DNA of 64,000 bases from positions 124,001 to 188,000 of the forward strand of contig JAHDYR010000005.1 of assembly GCA_019828565.1 (NCBI GenBank). Direction: 5' to 3'. Made by a program: the position numbers and the translations under genes. This DNA comes from Carpediemonas membranifera. Its lineage: Eukaryota > Fornicata. Under the pieces are notes generated by a model that was not told where the DNA came from, searched no databases, and saw only the letters and a list, made by a program, of their open reading frames with translations. Position 1 is the stretch's first letter. Every line of letters starts with the position of its first letter. Below are positions 43,433-53,709 of the stretch, piece by piece.

Positions 43433-46400
43433 ATGCGAATAGTCTCCCTTAACAGCCAAGGACACTTAACGGGCAATGAAGACTACAGCGGATCTATAGC
43501 GGTAGCGCTTCGCAAGCACACGAGCCCGGACGCCCTCCTCTTGCAGGAAACATTCAGGTACGGTAACTCCGTAGTCCCCTGTTGGGCGGACCTACAATAC
43601 GCATGTGCAGGGCACGCCAAACCCATCAAGGCTCGAAAGGGCAAGATTAACCTAGGCGTAGCCACGGTGATCAGCCCACATTCACAGGCAACCTGGGATG
43701 TAGGAGTATCTGACGGCACGAACCCCCGAGTTCAAGTTAGCATCCTCGAAACCTCAAGGGCTATCGCAGTCATCAACATATACGCCCCTCCAAGTGACCG
43801 CAGCGCAGCGGAGCTAGACCGCTTCGACCAACAGCTGGAAAACATCGTCAGAGAGTACCACGGCTTCGAGATAATCATCATGGGGGACTGGAACCGTGAC
43901 CCGCGGAGCCTGCGCCATGCCACCAGCGCCACACTACAGCGAAACAATCTAGACCTAGTTTTCCCTCGTCTCACACATACATGAGTGGGAATACCACCTC
44001 GACGCTGGATTATGCAGCTGTATCTGGGGGGATCACGAGGGCCAAAGCTAGAGTCATTGACAAAGCTGAGATGGGGCATTGGGGCTCCCCCCATAGGGCA
44101 GTGGAGCTAACCTGGGACGAACCGCATTGGAAGAAACAACCGGCCAAACCCAAGCTGGAAATCCCAGGAACAACCACCTGGAATGTCCTCCCAGAGCGCA
44201 ACGGGGAAAGGGCAAGGGAATGGCCGCAACCCGATGTGGAGCTCCATGTAGATACAATCGAGTACCAAATACGGGAACTCTTATCGGTGGGATTTCAAAC
44301 TTCCGCTAGGAACGTCAGACCAGGGAGATCGCAAAAAGGATCCCGGAGAACGTATGGAAGCAACTCATCCTAGCCCGATGGAACAAAGCGGGGGCCGCGG
44401 AAATCAAGCGGACCCTGAACAACGAGCTCCAGAAGTCATGGAAAAGCTTCAAGGAGGAGTGGACGCAGCAGGTGGAAAACAGCGCAAGGGCAGGGTATAA
44501 GACCACCAAGAAGGTCATAGCAAACCAGGTCCACAGGTTCTGGAACGAGAAACAACACGCAGGGCTACCGGCGATGCTCAGAGGAAAGAGGTCGATCTTA
44601 ACAAGGGAAAACGAGATAGCTAGGGAGCTGCAGAGGCAATACGCCCAAGTCAGTAGTGGCATAGCACCTAGTTGGGACCAGATCCCGGCGGCCCAAACAA
44701 CTGATCAACCCCCACGGAGGAGGAGGTCACGGCCGCCATCAAGTCCCTGAAGAAATCATCGGCAGGAGGCCCGGATGGTATCACGGGCGAATGTCTGAGA
44801 GACCTCCCCCAGGCGGCCTACAGGGCAATCACATGCCTCTTCCAGAAAGTATACGAGTCTGGGGAACTACCCACCACGTGGAAGTACGCCTCCATCTCCC
44901 CGATACACAAAGTAGGGAAAGATAAGCTACTGCCAGGATCCTACCGACCCATCTCACTCACCCCCCTCCTCTACCGAGCATATGGGAAGGTACTCAAATG
45001 GAGGCTCAAACCAACAGTTGAGAGGCACACCCCCAGAGAGCAGATCGGCTTCATGAAGGGAAAGACAGTCATAGACCACATCGCCCTCCTAACCCAACTG
45101 CACCAAGAAGGAGACCGGACCAGCGTGCTGCTCGACATTGCAAAGGCGTACGACACGGTTCCCAGGGACATCCTAGTCAGCAAGCTGATCAATATGGGTG
45201 TACACCCCCACCTAGTCAGAGCAGTACAAAGCACAATGGAGAGGACCTACATTGCGGTAAGGGGATCCGACCTATGGTCCGAAACGAACCTAGGAGTCAA
45301 GCAAGGTTGCGTGGTCGCCCCCACCCTATTCATACTATTTACGGCCAACTGGATTAGCCAGGCGTCACTCAGAATACAGTACGGCGAGATACCAGACCCG
45401 AAGCTTCCCCCACCCACCACAGACCCGGGAATGGCATCATAGCAATGTTCGTAGACGATACGAGCATCTCGGCAAAGAAAGAAAATGATGCGGAGTCCCT
45501 CACCGCCGCAATGGTGGAAGTGATAGTGGCACACAAGCTGTGTATCAGCCCAGGAAAGAACATCGTCATAAGTACCAATCCAAATGCGGAAGTGCGAATT
45601 CAAGGGGAGGCCACCCGAGCAGCGGAGTCAGGCCGATACTTGGGACTCTGGATAGCAAGTGGCCCTCATCCGCTCAGCGCATGCATCGCAAAGAAAAGAG
45701 AACAGTCGAACAAGTACATCGCCCTCGCCCGGAGAGTGGGATGGACTAAAGGCTCCACGCCCGCGGCTGTCTCCGAGTCCATCCTCCGCACCTTCCTATG
45801 GCCAAAGATCGAATTCGGAATCGAAATCTGGGGCCAAGTCCCAGGAGGCAGAAGGCTTTGGAACGACTGGCGAGGACTCATGGCGGGAACCGGACCCGGT
45901 GGAGGGGTGTCGCCCGCCTGATGATGGGATGGATGTGCTGGGAAGCGGACATGGGTGTAAGAGCGGTTAGAATCCGCGAATCGGCCCGGGACCCTGACCG
46001 CCCATCGCCCCTAGCGGACTTCGACTGGGGAAGAGCGAACCCCAAGTCCGTTATCGGAAAGCTGAACAAGTGGGCAGACAACGTACTAGATCTGGCCCCT
46101 AGCGACCTTCACGGACCCAGACCCAGAGCAATAGCCGGGGGATGGAAGATGACAGCACGAGACATCGCCACCAAAGGTAGCCGAACAGCCAAGGCGGCCG
46201 CCGAAGTGCTAGCTGCGGAGGCAATGCAAACAATGGCAGGCGGGAGAGCACCCAAGAAACCAAAGATTATCAGAGGGGAGATGATGCTCAGGAGGGAGCT
46301 GAAGAGGGTAGTTGCAACAGCCTCCAACACGCTCCCCTCCGCTAGCAACAGCCACACAACTCGAGGAGCCGCGCTCATCATAAGCAGGAGGTACCCTGGG

Positions 46401-46799
46401 CAGGAAATGCTCTGCGACCGTATCCAAAGAATATGCCCGATATGCACACTCGCAGCCGAACGCGAATTGATCAACTACCTCCAACTATACCCCCCCCAGG
46501 CGCAGGCGCTAGTGGCAGTAGCCGGGTGGCTGGAAGACCAACCGCTAGGAACACAAAGCCACATCATAGCGGAGTGCCAGGGCGTCGGCCGCCCAAGTGG
46601 GTGGGAGCAGTGCTGGGAAGCTGCGGCAACACACACCATGGCAAGTAGGCTGCGGCACGGCCCAGATGGGGAGTGGTATAACTCCAGGGCCATATTGGAG
46701 CTCCACTGGCTACTGCAACAGGAGGATGAAACAGTGAAGGAGGGTCTATTATGCGGGAAAAAGGCCCTCATGAACCTCAGAACAGGCCCAGACCCCTAG
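43433..46799 (+). pseudogene. LINE ORF2: endonuclease-reverse transcriptase, frameshifted
   Basis: Endonuclease motifs: LNSQGH, LLQET, VINIYAPP, IIMGDWN, then after a shift near 43975 STLDYAAVS and SPHRAVEL. Reverse transcriptase (two shifts later): SSAGGPDGITGECL, PGSYRPISLTPLLYRAYGK, VLLDIAKAYDTVP, GVKQGCVVAPTLF, then after a stop near 45440 MFVDDTSISA (the FxDD catalytic motif). The last part ends with a CCHC-type finger (CPICTLAAER...SHIIAEC). Shifts or stops at about 43975, 44310, 44720, 45440 and 45890 make this copy inactive as sequenced. Confidence 0.88.
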
Positions 46800-47968
46800 G
46801 AGGAAAGCCCTGGGTGAAGACAAGGCACAGGGCGGAACATTCCTGGAACCGGCGGGAGGTGTTTTCCCCCCACATGTTCCGGTAGCGCCCGGCCGCACAC
46901 CCAACCCAACCCACGCAGCAAGGGAGCACTCTGATGCCTGCATCACACTTGAAACAACTCCCCCACCACCAAGAGGGGACAGGCCCAACCCACAGGGCGG
47001 CCTGGAAAGGTGGCCCGAGCACCGACCCCAAGCGCAGCGGGCCTGGAACCAATGAGGACAACACCACATGTTCCGGTAGCGCCAGGCGGAGGGAAGGCTG
47101 CAAAGGACCACTAAGGGACAACCGCATACAACAAGCACGAAATAGGGAAGGCCTGGCAAAACAGCTGGGCCAGTAGGGCGCAAGCGTCCGGACAAGCAGT
47201 CCGGCGCATCCCTCCGGCGCGCAAGGGGTACCCCCTCCCCACACAGTGGGGGCGCACCAGGAGGATGATGCATGGCAGACTGGCGGAGGTACTGGATGAC
47301 GCAAGAAGCTACCCACTCCGTCGGTAACCTGCCGGGAAGGCAGGGCCATCCTGATGTGGCCCGGCGCCTAGCCAGGAACACTGGAAGACGTGGCAACCGC
47401 CCCTGGGAGCTCCCCCCGATAATGGGAACCTGGAGTGAAATCGGACAGCGCTAGATGAGCCCGAACGCAGCCGGCAAGTCCGTGGAAGTCTACCTACGCG
47501 GCGTCGGTGGGTTCCTAACCCGGCCCAGCTGGTACGGCGAACTCTAGACCCGACCCCGCCCTGGCGGGTGCCTGAAACATGGCGAGCGGGTCGAGGAAAC
47601 TCCAGGACCTCCCTAGGGGACCCGGGGGAGAGGGGAAACGTACGGAAGGTCCCTGACAGCAGCGTGCAGGGCAAGGCTTTGTAGGTGCCAGGCAGACCTG
47701 GGACCCAAAGGGCCCCTAAGAGTAAGACCTGGGTTAGCCTAACTTTGGGGGTATTAATGTGGCCATGTATAGGATCCCTCTAGCGTACCAGCTAGGCCTT
47801 GACGGCCGTTGTTCACGCCCTCTTAGGAAGTGTTAGGTGTGCTCTGTAGAGGTACCAACACGCTTAGGCGTTCCTCGAAGGGGTGACACAAACTGTGACA
47901 TTCAGCTTACACAGCAGGACGAGTAGCAGGACACATTAAATTCTTTCTTTCTTTCGGTACAGTATTAG

Positions 47969-48055
47969 AACCCCGAAAACGCCATAATACCAACACCAAT
48001 GAGCTTCATCAACGAAGATGCGCTCACTGGTGCCGGTTATGGCGTTTTCGGGGTT
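47969..48055. repeat. Foldback hairpin 1 (CCCCGAAAACGC family)
   Basis: AACCCCGAAAACGCCATAA pairs with TTATGGCGTTTTCGGGGTT, and an inner stem continues through ACACCAATGAGC/GCTCACTGGTG. About 87 bp, just beyond the LINE tail. Confidence 0.8.
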
Positions 48056-48222
48056 CGTCGACATTTCTGCTCCCAAATCTGCACCTGAATTTTCTGGAGC
48101 ATACCCGGGAGCTGGGCCAGACGAGTGGTGCCGCAGGTGCCTAGCTCCGCTGCTCAGCCTCTGCCAGGCGGCACTCGTTTGAATTCTGCACGAAAAAAAT
48201 CAGACGACGAAAGATGGGCAAA

Positions 48223-48311
48223 GGGCCCCGAAAACGCTGTAGTACCAGCGCAAGTAGAGTGTTTTGCAATAAAATAGCTTACTTGCGCTGGTGCTGGCGT
48301 TTTCGGGGCCC
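48223..48311. repeat. Foldback hairpin 2 (same family)
   Basis: GGGCCCCGAAAACGC pairs with GCGTTTTCGGGGCCC, with an inner stem TACCAGCGCAAGTA/TACTTGCGCTGGT. The outer arm is shared with hairpin 1 while the inner arm differs, so the two are related structures rather than a simple duplication. Confidence 0.8.
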
Positions 48312-48312
48312 C

Positions 48313-48640
48313 AATATCCTCTCTCCCCCGGGCTCTTCTCCCCGGGCTCTCTTCTCCTGGGGCTCTCTTCTCCCGGGATCTCCCCCGGGCTCTCTCCTGG
48401 ACGTTCCCCCGGGCTCTCTTCTCCTGGGGCTCTCTCCCCCGTGCTCTCCCCCGGGCTCTCTCCTGGACGTTCCCCCGGGCTCTCTTCTCCTGGGGCTCTC
48501 TCCCCCGGGCTCTCCCCCGGGCTCTCCCCCGGGCTCTCTCCTGGACGTTCCCCCGGGCTCTCTTCTCCTGGGGCTCTCTCCCCCGTGCTCTCTCCTGGAC
48601 GTTCCCCCGGGCTCTCCCCCGGGCTCTCTCCCGGACGTTC
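48313..48640. repeat. CCCGGG-rich minisatellite
   Basis: Tandem, irregular units built from CCCCCGGGCTCTC, TTCTCCTGGGGCTCTC and CTGGACGTT. Both strands give long open frames of low complexity (PGSLLLGLSP on plus, GERPGESPGE on minus), which I treat as a by-product of the repeat. Confidence 0.85.
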
Positions 48641-48883
48641 CAGAAGAGACAATGGCTATTTCTGGAATCCAATGGACAGCTGGTGGCAGTATTGATGTTG
48701 CTTATGCAATTAAAGTTCCTATCGTTTCTTCTAGCTCGTTCCTTGTGTGGTTTCGTGGTTCCTTTGCCTCGTTTGATGTTGTTGTTGAGTATCATGGGCC
48801 ATAGCGGCCGTCAGACGCTATTGATGTGTTATTATGCAAGCTTATATCCTCACTAAAGCTCTATAGCTCATTGGCACTGAGAA

Positions 48884-48924
48884 AATAGTGGGAAGTCGGT
48901 TCCCACTATTGGTGCACTTTATGG
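48884..48924. promoter_or_regulatory. Hairpin plus GTGCACTTTATG motif
   Basis: AATAGTGGGAA pairs with TTCCCACTATT (48884-48910), followed one base later by GTGCACTTTATGG. See the finding on this motif family. Confidence 0.5.
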
Positions 48925-49074
48925 CTCGATCTCAATCCGCTGGTCTCCGACAGGCAATCGGTCTGCCCCGCCGCTCTCTCCATGGCACTCTCCCCCGTGC
49001 GCCACCCCTGATCACTACGTCTGGACCACTATTCTTCCACGGCGTTCTCTCCCTGGCGTTCTCATAGGCAATCT

Positions 49075-49290
49075 TCTTCTTGCCTTCCTGATGTTGATAT
49101 TAATTGTTTCTGTGTACACAAGCTTGCTAATGTCATTATAAGCTTCACGTAGTACTAAATCGTCTTGTATTCCCGGTATTATCGTCCATATGGCTGAGCA
49201 TGAATAATGATGTTGATTACAAAGGAGGGAGAAGCTGGTAGTGGCTCTAGAGCAGACAACGTTAAATGTGCAGCACGCATAGAACAACAA
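49075..49290. repeat. Diverged copy of the R repeat (R0)
   Basis: Recognisable order of R repeat words (CTTCTTGCCTTCCTGATGTTG, CACAAGC, CATTATAA, TACTAAATCGTC, GATGTTGATTA) with many substitutions. Confidence 0.45.
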
Positions 49291-49331
49291 TCCCCTGAAT
49301 ATTACTGTAACTGATCATTCCACGGATTTCG

Positions 49332-49367
49332 TTTGCGACAGCGATCGCAAAATTGTGCACTTTACGG
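49332..49367. promoter_or_regulatory. Hairpin plus GTGCACTTTACG motif
   Basis: TTTGCGA pairs with TCGCAAA (49332-49351); GTGCACTTTACGG follows three bases later. Confidence 0.45.
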
Positions 49368-49482
49368 CCGACTGCCTGGGAAGGTATCGACTCGAAAGGA
49401 TAGGGGCGTCTCTGTCTACCTCACAGATGAATAAATGAATGTATATATGCCTGTCTGGGCATCAGCGCTGTCGTTCAGGCCA

Positions 49483-49513
49483 ATCCACGTTTGTGGATCC
49501 GTGCAGTTTATGG
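49483..49513. promoter_or_regulatory. Hairpin plus GTGCAGTTTATG motif
   Basis: ATCCAC pairs with GTGGAT (49483-49498); GTGCAGTTTATGG follows two bases later. Confidence 0.45.
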
Positions 49514-49529
49514 TTTCTCGGCCTCCATG

Positions 49530-49826
49530 CTACAGCCCTGCCTCACCATCGGTATCCACGTGTACTTCGGCAAGAACAGCTTCACCCAGGGCGAGGATAA
49601 CGTCCGCCAGGGTCAGCGCCGCTCCGTCATCGGCATGTCCGCCTGGTACGTCGAAGAGCAGGGCCACCTTAAGACCGTCAACCGTCCCGTCGAGACCATC
49701 GCCCGCTTGGTGAGTAAGCGCTACACTACCGCTTCACCAGCCCTCCAAGGCAGCGTTCTGGACCTGCGTCATCTCCGGCGAACTGGAATGATCCAAAGTA
49801 ACGGTAGTGTTCTTTCTGGCAGCTAA
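49530..49826 (+). pseudogene. Coding-like fragment, unrecognised
   Basis: About 65 codons with strongly GC-rich third positions (IGIHVYFGKNSFTQGED, SVIGMSAWYVEEQGHLK) followed by non-coding-like sequence. It looks like an internal piece of a gene. The motif-hairpin unit sits just upstream. Confidence 0.3.
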
Positions 49827-49940
49827 TTGTGCATAAGCGAATGCTTTGTGGTCATTTAACAACAATATGGGGTCAGCTGCGCCAATTCGATGGCTTAGTC
49901 AGTGTTTGAGTCATTCCCACGACATATTTACTTCGTTCAT

Positions 49941-50618
49941 TTACTTCTGATGCTTTTCCTGCTCTCTCTTCTCCATCACGTCGTCATACTCGGCCCTCGT
50001 CAGCCTCACAGTTGTCATTCCGGCATCACGGATGTGCTGAAAGGCCTCATCGGGCAGCTTCGGCATCCCGTCCTCGCTGTCGCTGCTGCTGCCCAAGTCT
50101 GACTCGCTCTCGTGATAGCGGCGAAGGCGAATGCGTCTGCTGGGCACCCTGGTCTTCATTGAGTCATAGAGCGGAGCGAGCCCACTTCCATTGGCCCCGC
50201 TACGGACACCCTCATCGGTATCTCTCTCAGACATATCACACTCAACCTGTTGTGACTGAAGAAATGACAGGTTGTCGACGAGGCTATCCTCGGCATCGCT
50301 GTCTGAACTCTCCTCATCCTCCCACTCTCCTTCCAGCATCTCCAACCCGGCCTCATCGTCAAACTCGCCCTCCACTGCGGTCTCCGGCATCTCTGCCTCG
50401 CCAGCTGTCTCGTCAAACAGCGCCTCATCGTCAGACTCACCCTCCCCCGTGTCGCCCCCCTCGGGCTTACGCTGGTCGTGGAGCTGGACCATCCTAATCC
50501 TGAGCTTGTTGTAAAGCCAGTTATCGAGCGTCGGCGGCACCAGGTCGGCAGAGCTTCGGATCTCCGGGTTGAGATCGAGGATCGTTGGGCGCCGCGTGGT
50601 GCACTTTATGGCTCGCAA
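49941..50618 (-). CDS. Acidic protein, copy A (longest)
   Basis: Up to 225 residues; the first sure ATG is at 50492 (MVQLHDQRKPEGG, 183 residues), but the frame is open upstream and conserved-looking (SSADLVPPTLDNWLYNKL). Very acidic in the middle (EGEWEDEESSDSDAED), with a short basic patch (PSRRIRLRRYHESESD) and a helical C-terminus (MTTVRLTRAEYDDVMEKREQ). No known domain. Copies B and C lack eight codons (PPTLDNW region) and are truncated upstream, so A is nearer the ancestral form. The upstream side ends at a GTGCACTTTATGG motif (50599). Confidence 0.65.
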   Translation of the reverse strand: MRAIKCTTRRPTILDLNPEIRSSADLVPPTLDNWLYNKLRIRMVQLHDQRKPEGGDTGEGESDDEALFDETAGEAEMPETAVEGEFDDEAGLEMLEGEWEDEESSDSDAEDSLVDNLSFLQSQQVECDMSERDTDEGVRSGANGSGLAPLYDSMKTRVPSRRIRLRRYHESESDLGSSSDSEDGMPKLPDEAFQHIRDAGMTTVRLTRAEYDDVMEKREQEKHQK

Positions 50619-50897
50619 CGAGATTGAATGACGAACTCCGTCATCCGTGTCATTGCAAAAAGGTGATTAGCGTCAGTGACTACATTTATCTCCAACTCAT
50701 CTACAAATGCAAATATCGAGTGTCTCCACCATCATCTCTGCAATCTCTGCAAAGACTGCCATGAGAACTACTCTGCAATTGCGGGAATCAAACTGAGTAA
50801 AACTGACTTGTGCTTGTGTTTTGGCGTGTCTTCGGTTGGGCTGTTGACTGACAGTGTTTATCGGCTGCTACAGGTTTCTCTCTATTTACAGATCTAT

Positions 50898-51128
50898 TCA
50901 CATCGAAAACTCGTTGTAATTTGCTATGTAGTATGAACAAAATGTCTTGATCCTTGCCGTGCAGCGCTTCATCTGCTCTAATTCACCATCAATGCGAGAA
51001 TCAATGAAGTGCGCTCGTTGAATCCCATAAACAACGTCTAGCTCCAATTCTATCCCTTCAATCGTTAATGCTATACGTTTCGCCGGCGATACCGGCGTCG
51101 CTCGTGTGTTTTCTTCATCGGGCGTCAT
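50898..51128 (-). CDS. Small protein, unrecognised
   Basis: 76 residues starting MTPDEENTRATPVSPAKR, followed by a strand-rich segment (IALTIEGIELELDVVYGIQ) and a helix. It could be an intact small gene or the N-terminus of a longer, broken one. A GCGCAGTTTATGC motif lies just upstream at 51136. Confidence 0.4.
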   Translation of the reverse strand: MTPDEENTRATPVSPAKRIALTIEGIELELDVVYGIQRAHFIDSRIDGELEQMKRCTARIKTFCSYYIANYNEFSM

Positions 51129-51148
51129 CTGAAATGCGCAGTTTATGC

Positions 51149-51930
51149 GGAGCCTGGTTGGCTGTATAAAAGAGGTCCAGATGTGTATCTATCCCTGTAT
51201 TGACTATCGTGCGTGGAAGAGCGGCGAGCTTCTGGAATCAACGGGGCGAATCTGCCCTGTGTATTCCGGCAGCGCACGGCCCTGCCACACACGTCCTAAC
51301 TCGTCATTAAGGTCGTTAGTGACCCTACAAACACTCATACGCGCATCATCCTACCTTTCATTAACGAGATTGGCTCTCGCGCCGCCCCAAATGGCCGTAT
51401 GAAGTTTCAGATGTCTGAGCGAGCGATACTGAGTAAAAGCCGACTTGATATTGATTAGTTGTGGGAAAAGAGGCTTATGCCATCTAGAATGAGCGAAAGC
51501 ATGCTCAGATGGGCAAATATCTCGAATGCTGTCTTGCTATGAGCTCTATCACAGTCATTTCTGGATATCTCCGACATTGCTTCCGTCATTACCATTTTTT
51601 TTCATGCAGGCGGCGTGACCTTAAACTGAACAATAACAATAACTCCCCCAATTGGAAGAGTTCACACCTGAAACCATTATGCCTGAGGTTTCAGCCAAGG
51701 GCGAGTACATTGCCGTCTTTTTAATTCCAATAACTTTAACTTTTTCTTCGCGTTGACCGCCCAAGAATGTTCTCCTTACACGACGGTCTGGGCATCATCG
51801 TGTAGTAATACTTGTGTTTACTCGGCCTCTTGGTTTTTAGTTGCAGCGTAGAAAAATTCCCTGAGCTGTGCGCTCATCAATAACGCCACTCGACTCGGCC
51901 CGAGTCTTTTGCTAAAAATCTCGAGATCTG
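51149..51930. other. AT-richer stretch, no gene supported
   Basis: About 780 bp with only short frames of non-coding character. Confidence 0.5.
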
Positions 51931-51931
51931 T

Positions 51932-52014
51932 TCTGTCCCCTTCGCAGATTTTTGTTGGATCACAAGCACTACTGGTGTAGATCAGATCCTGCAAAAAACT
52001 GCGAAGGGGACAGA
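51932..52014. repeat. Imperfect 30-bp hairpin
   Basis: TCTGTCCCCTTCGCAG... (51932-51961) pairs with its counterpart at 51985-52014 over 30 bp with a few mismatches, with a 23-base loop. Its right arm overlaps the 73-bp inverted repeat described next. Confidence 0.7.
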
Positions 52015-52075
52015 GCCAAAGTGGTCGAACTTGAAAAAAATGGCTCTCGTCGTCAAGAAGAAGTCACCCATACTC
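52003..52075 (+). repeat. Left arm of a 73-bp inverted repeat
   Basis: Exact reverse complement of 53637-53709. It is the LTR-leader sequence of the 1,473-bp module in inverted orientation. The two arms enclose 1.3 array units. Confidence 0.9.
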
Positions 52076-53438
52076 ATGTGTTCCGGTAGCACGCAGCCGA
52101 GAAACGACTGCATCCCGGGAAGAAACGATCAGAAACATCTTCTGGTATGTTTGAAACAGGGCTCGGCTCAGCGCATTCTACCTTTTACCACAGCACTTGA
52201 CGTGGACAGAGAGAATGCTACACGGAAACTAGTATCGTTTCGTGCTGGGGCTTCCTGATCTTTTCAGTGCAATTATATTCAACGAATCAACTTAGGACCA
52301 ACGGACATGGGCGATCAGCAGCAACAAATGCTCATGGGTATAGATCGCCTGGGAAGTTATGAAGAGTACGCCTTTAAATGTTCCATTTATGAGCCAACTC
52401 ACGCAAAGGGTAAGGAGTGGGTTGGGTGGGGTGCTTAGTAGTCAACGGCCGAATAGCCCTGCCTCACGCAGAACGAGATGTCCTGTTGGGCGGTGTGGTT
52501 GTAGGAGTGGATGGTGCGGGCCATGTCCAGGATGAAGGGTCCGGCGATGGCGGCGCGGATGTACGCCTTCTTGGGCGGGCGGGGACCAGAAGCAGCCTTG
52601 AGTGTTTTGTGAAGGGTCGCTGCGACTGTGTCCAAGTTCGCTCCGCCGACGCCGAGATTGAGAATCACGGCGTCCACGTCATACAGGCGTGCTTTCCACT
52701 GAGACTGCTTGTGATAGTCTCTGTTGCTCATCAAGATGCACGTAGGTGCAGCCTCGCCAGTAGCCTTGCAGTGTTCGAGCGTGCCGCAGATCTTGAGGAC
52801 TGTGGGCTGCTGTCGATCGCCTTTCGGTATGAGATCATCGGCTATGTTGTGCCTCGCGCCTTCCGGGAGGCTGGCTCCCGGCTTCAGGTCCTGGTCGCCC
52901 AAGGTGAACTCTCCTGGGAGCGCCGCCGAGCATTTGGAGGCTATCTTGATGACTTCACCCTGGATGGCGCCGCATACCAGCTGGCTGCAGTTCGAGTGAA
53001 CCCCAGTCCACCGTCACGCACCTTCAGGAACATCTTATCTGTGAGTTGAATCAACCGAAGGAAAATATCGAACACTGGTTGACATCACCATCACGTGCTA
53101 AATTGGAGGACGTTGCTGAGCTACGTGCTCCTGGAACCGATGGGGCATTGTGCGCCCCATGTGTTCCGGTAGCACGCAGCCGAGAAACGACTGCATCCCG
53201 GGAAGAAACGATCAGAAACATCTTCTGGTATGTTTGAAACAGGGCTCGGCTCAGCGCATTCTACCTTTTACCACAGCACTTGACGTGGACAGAGAGAATG
53301 CTACACGGAAACTAGTATCGTTTCGTGCTGGGGCTTCCTGATCTTTTCAGTGCAATTATATTCAACGAAACAACTTAGGACCAACGGACATGGGCGATCA
53401 GCAGCAACAAATGCTCATGGGTATAGATCGCCTGGGAA
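52076..53438. repeat. Displaced partial array (1.3 units of the 1,084-bp repeat)
   Basis: Starts within TGTTCCGGTAGCACGC and ends at GGGAAGTT, where CATACTGTCAA begins. It shares with the last unit near 24470-24660 both the three-A run and an A-to-T change (CGAATCAAC), so it probably derives from that end of the main array. It also has private changes at 52712 and 52833. Confidence 0.9.
52435..52902 (-). pseudogene. Array unit ORF, displaced copy
   Basis: The same 155-residue LINE RT C-terminal-like frame with two amino-acid changes (ADDLIPK and DYHKQ). Confidence 0.4.
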
Positions 53439-53636
53439 GTTCATACTGTCAATTCCTTGACTTCAAGTCAAGTTTTTGTGACTTAAAGTCAAGGCCAAAA
53501 CTTGACTTTAAGTCAAGACGTTTGAATTAATCAGAGGAACCAGGCTCTGTCAGTAAATAAGAATGGTATGGCTGGGTAGCAGTACTAGTTCTCTATTCAC
53601 TGCATTGATGGCTAACTGTGGGCTAAGCTGTGACCT
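53439..53636. repeat. Junction segment with TTGACTTNAAGTCAAG palindromes
   Basis: Begins CATACTGTCAA, then three near-perfect palindromes (CTTGACTTCAAGTCAAG, GACTTAAAGTCAAGG, CTTGACTTTAAGTCAAG) within about 65 bp. Same layout as the TAGATWATCT palindromes at 30470-30517, but with a different palindrome sequence. Confidence 0.65.
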
Positions 53637-53709
53637 GAGTATGGGTGACTTCTTCTTGACGACGAGAGCCATTTTTTTCAAGTTCGACCACTTTGGCTCT
53701 GTCCCCTTC
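53637..53709 (-). repeat. Right arm of the 73-bp inverted repeat
   Basis: Pairs exactly with 52003-52075 and leads into copy 2 of the 1,473-bp module. Confidence 0.9.

Larger units (their letters stand above)
38779..47955 (+). mobile_element. Long degenerate LINE, APE type
   Basis: Two coding regions on the plus strand: ORF1 (about 38780-42780) and ORF2 (43433-46799) with an apurinic endonuclease, a reverse transcriptase and a C-terminal zinc finger. About 1.1 kb of G/C-rich non-coding sequence follows, ending near a TTCTTTCTTTCTTTC run at 47941-47955 that may be the tail. The element is long for a LINE, about 9.2 kb. Both ORFs carry several frameshifts. The exact ends are inferred. Confidence 0.8.

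Noticed and set aside
46749-47396. Minus-strand frames over the LINE 3' region
   Set aside because: Pro/Cys/Arg-rich translation of GC-rich non-coding sequence; no start context or domain.
48154-48804. Long frames on both strands over the CCCGGG repeat
   Set aside because: They are translations of the minisatellite (PGSLL and GESPGE repeats) with no unique coding part.
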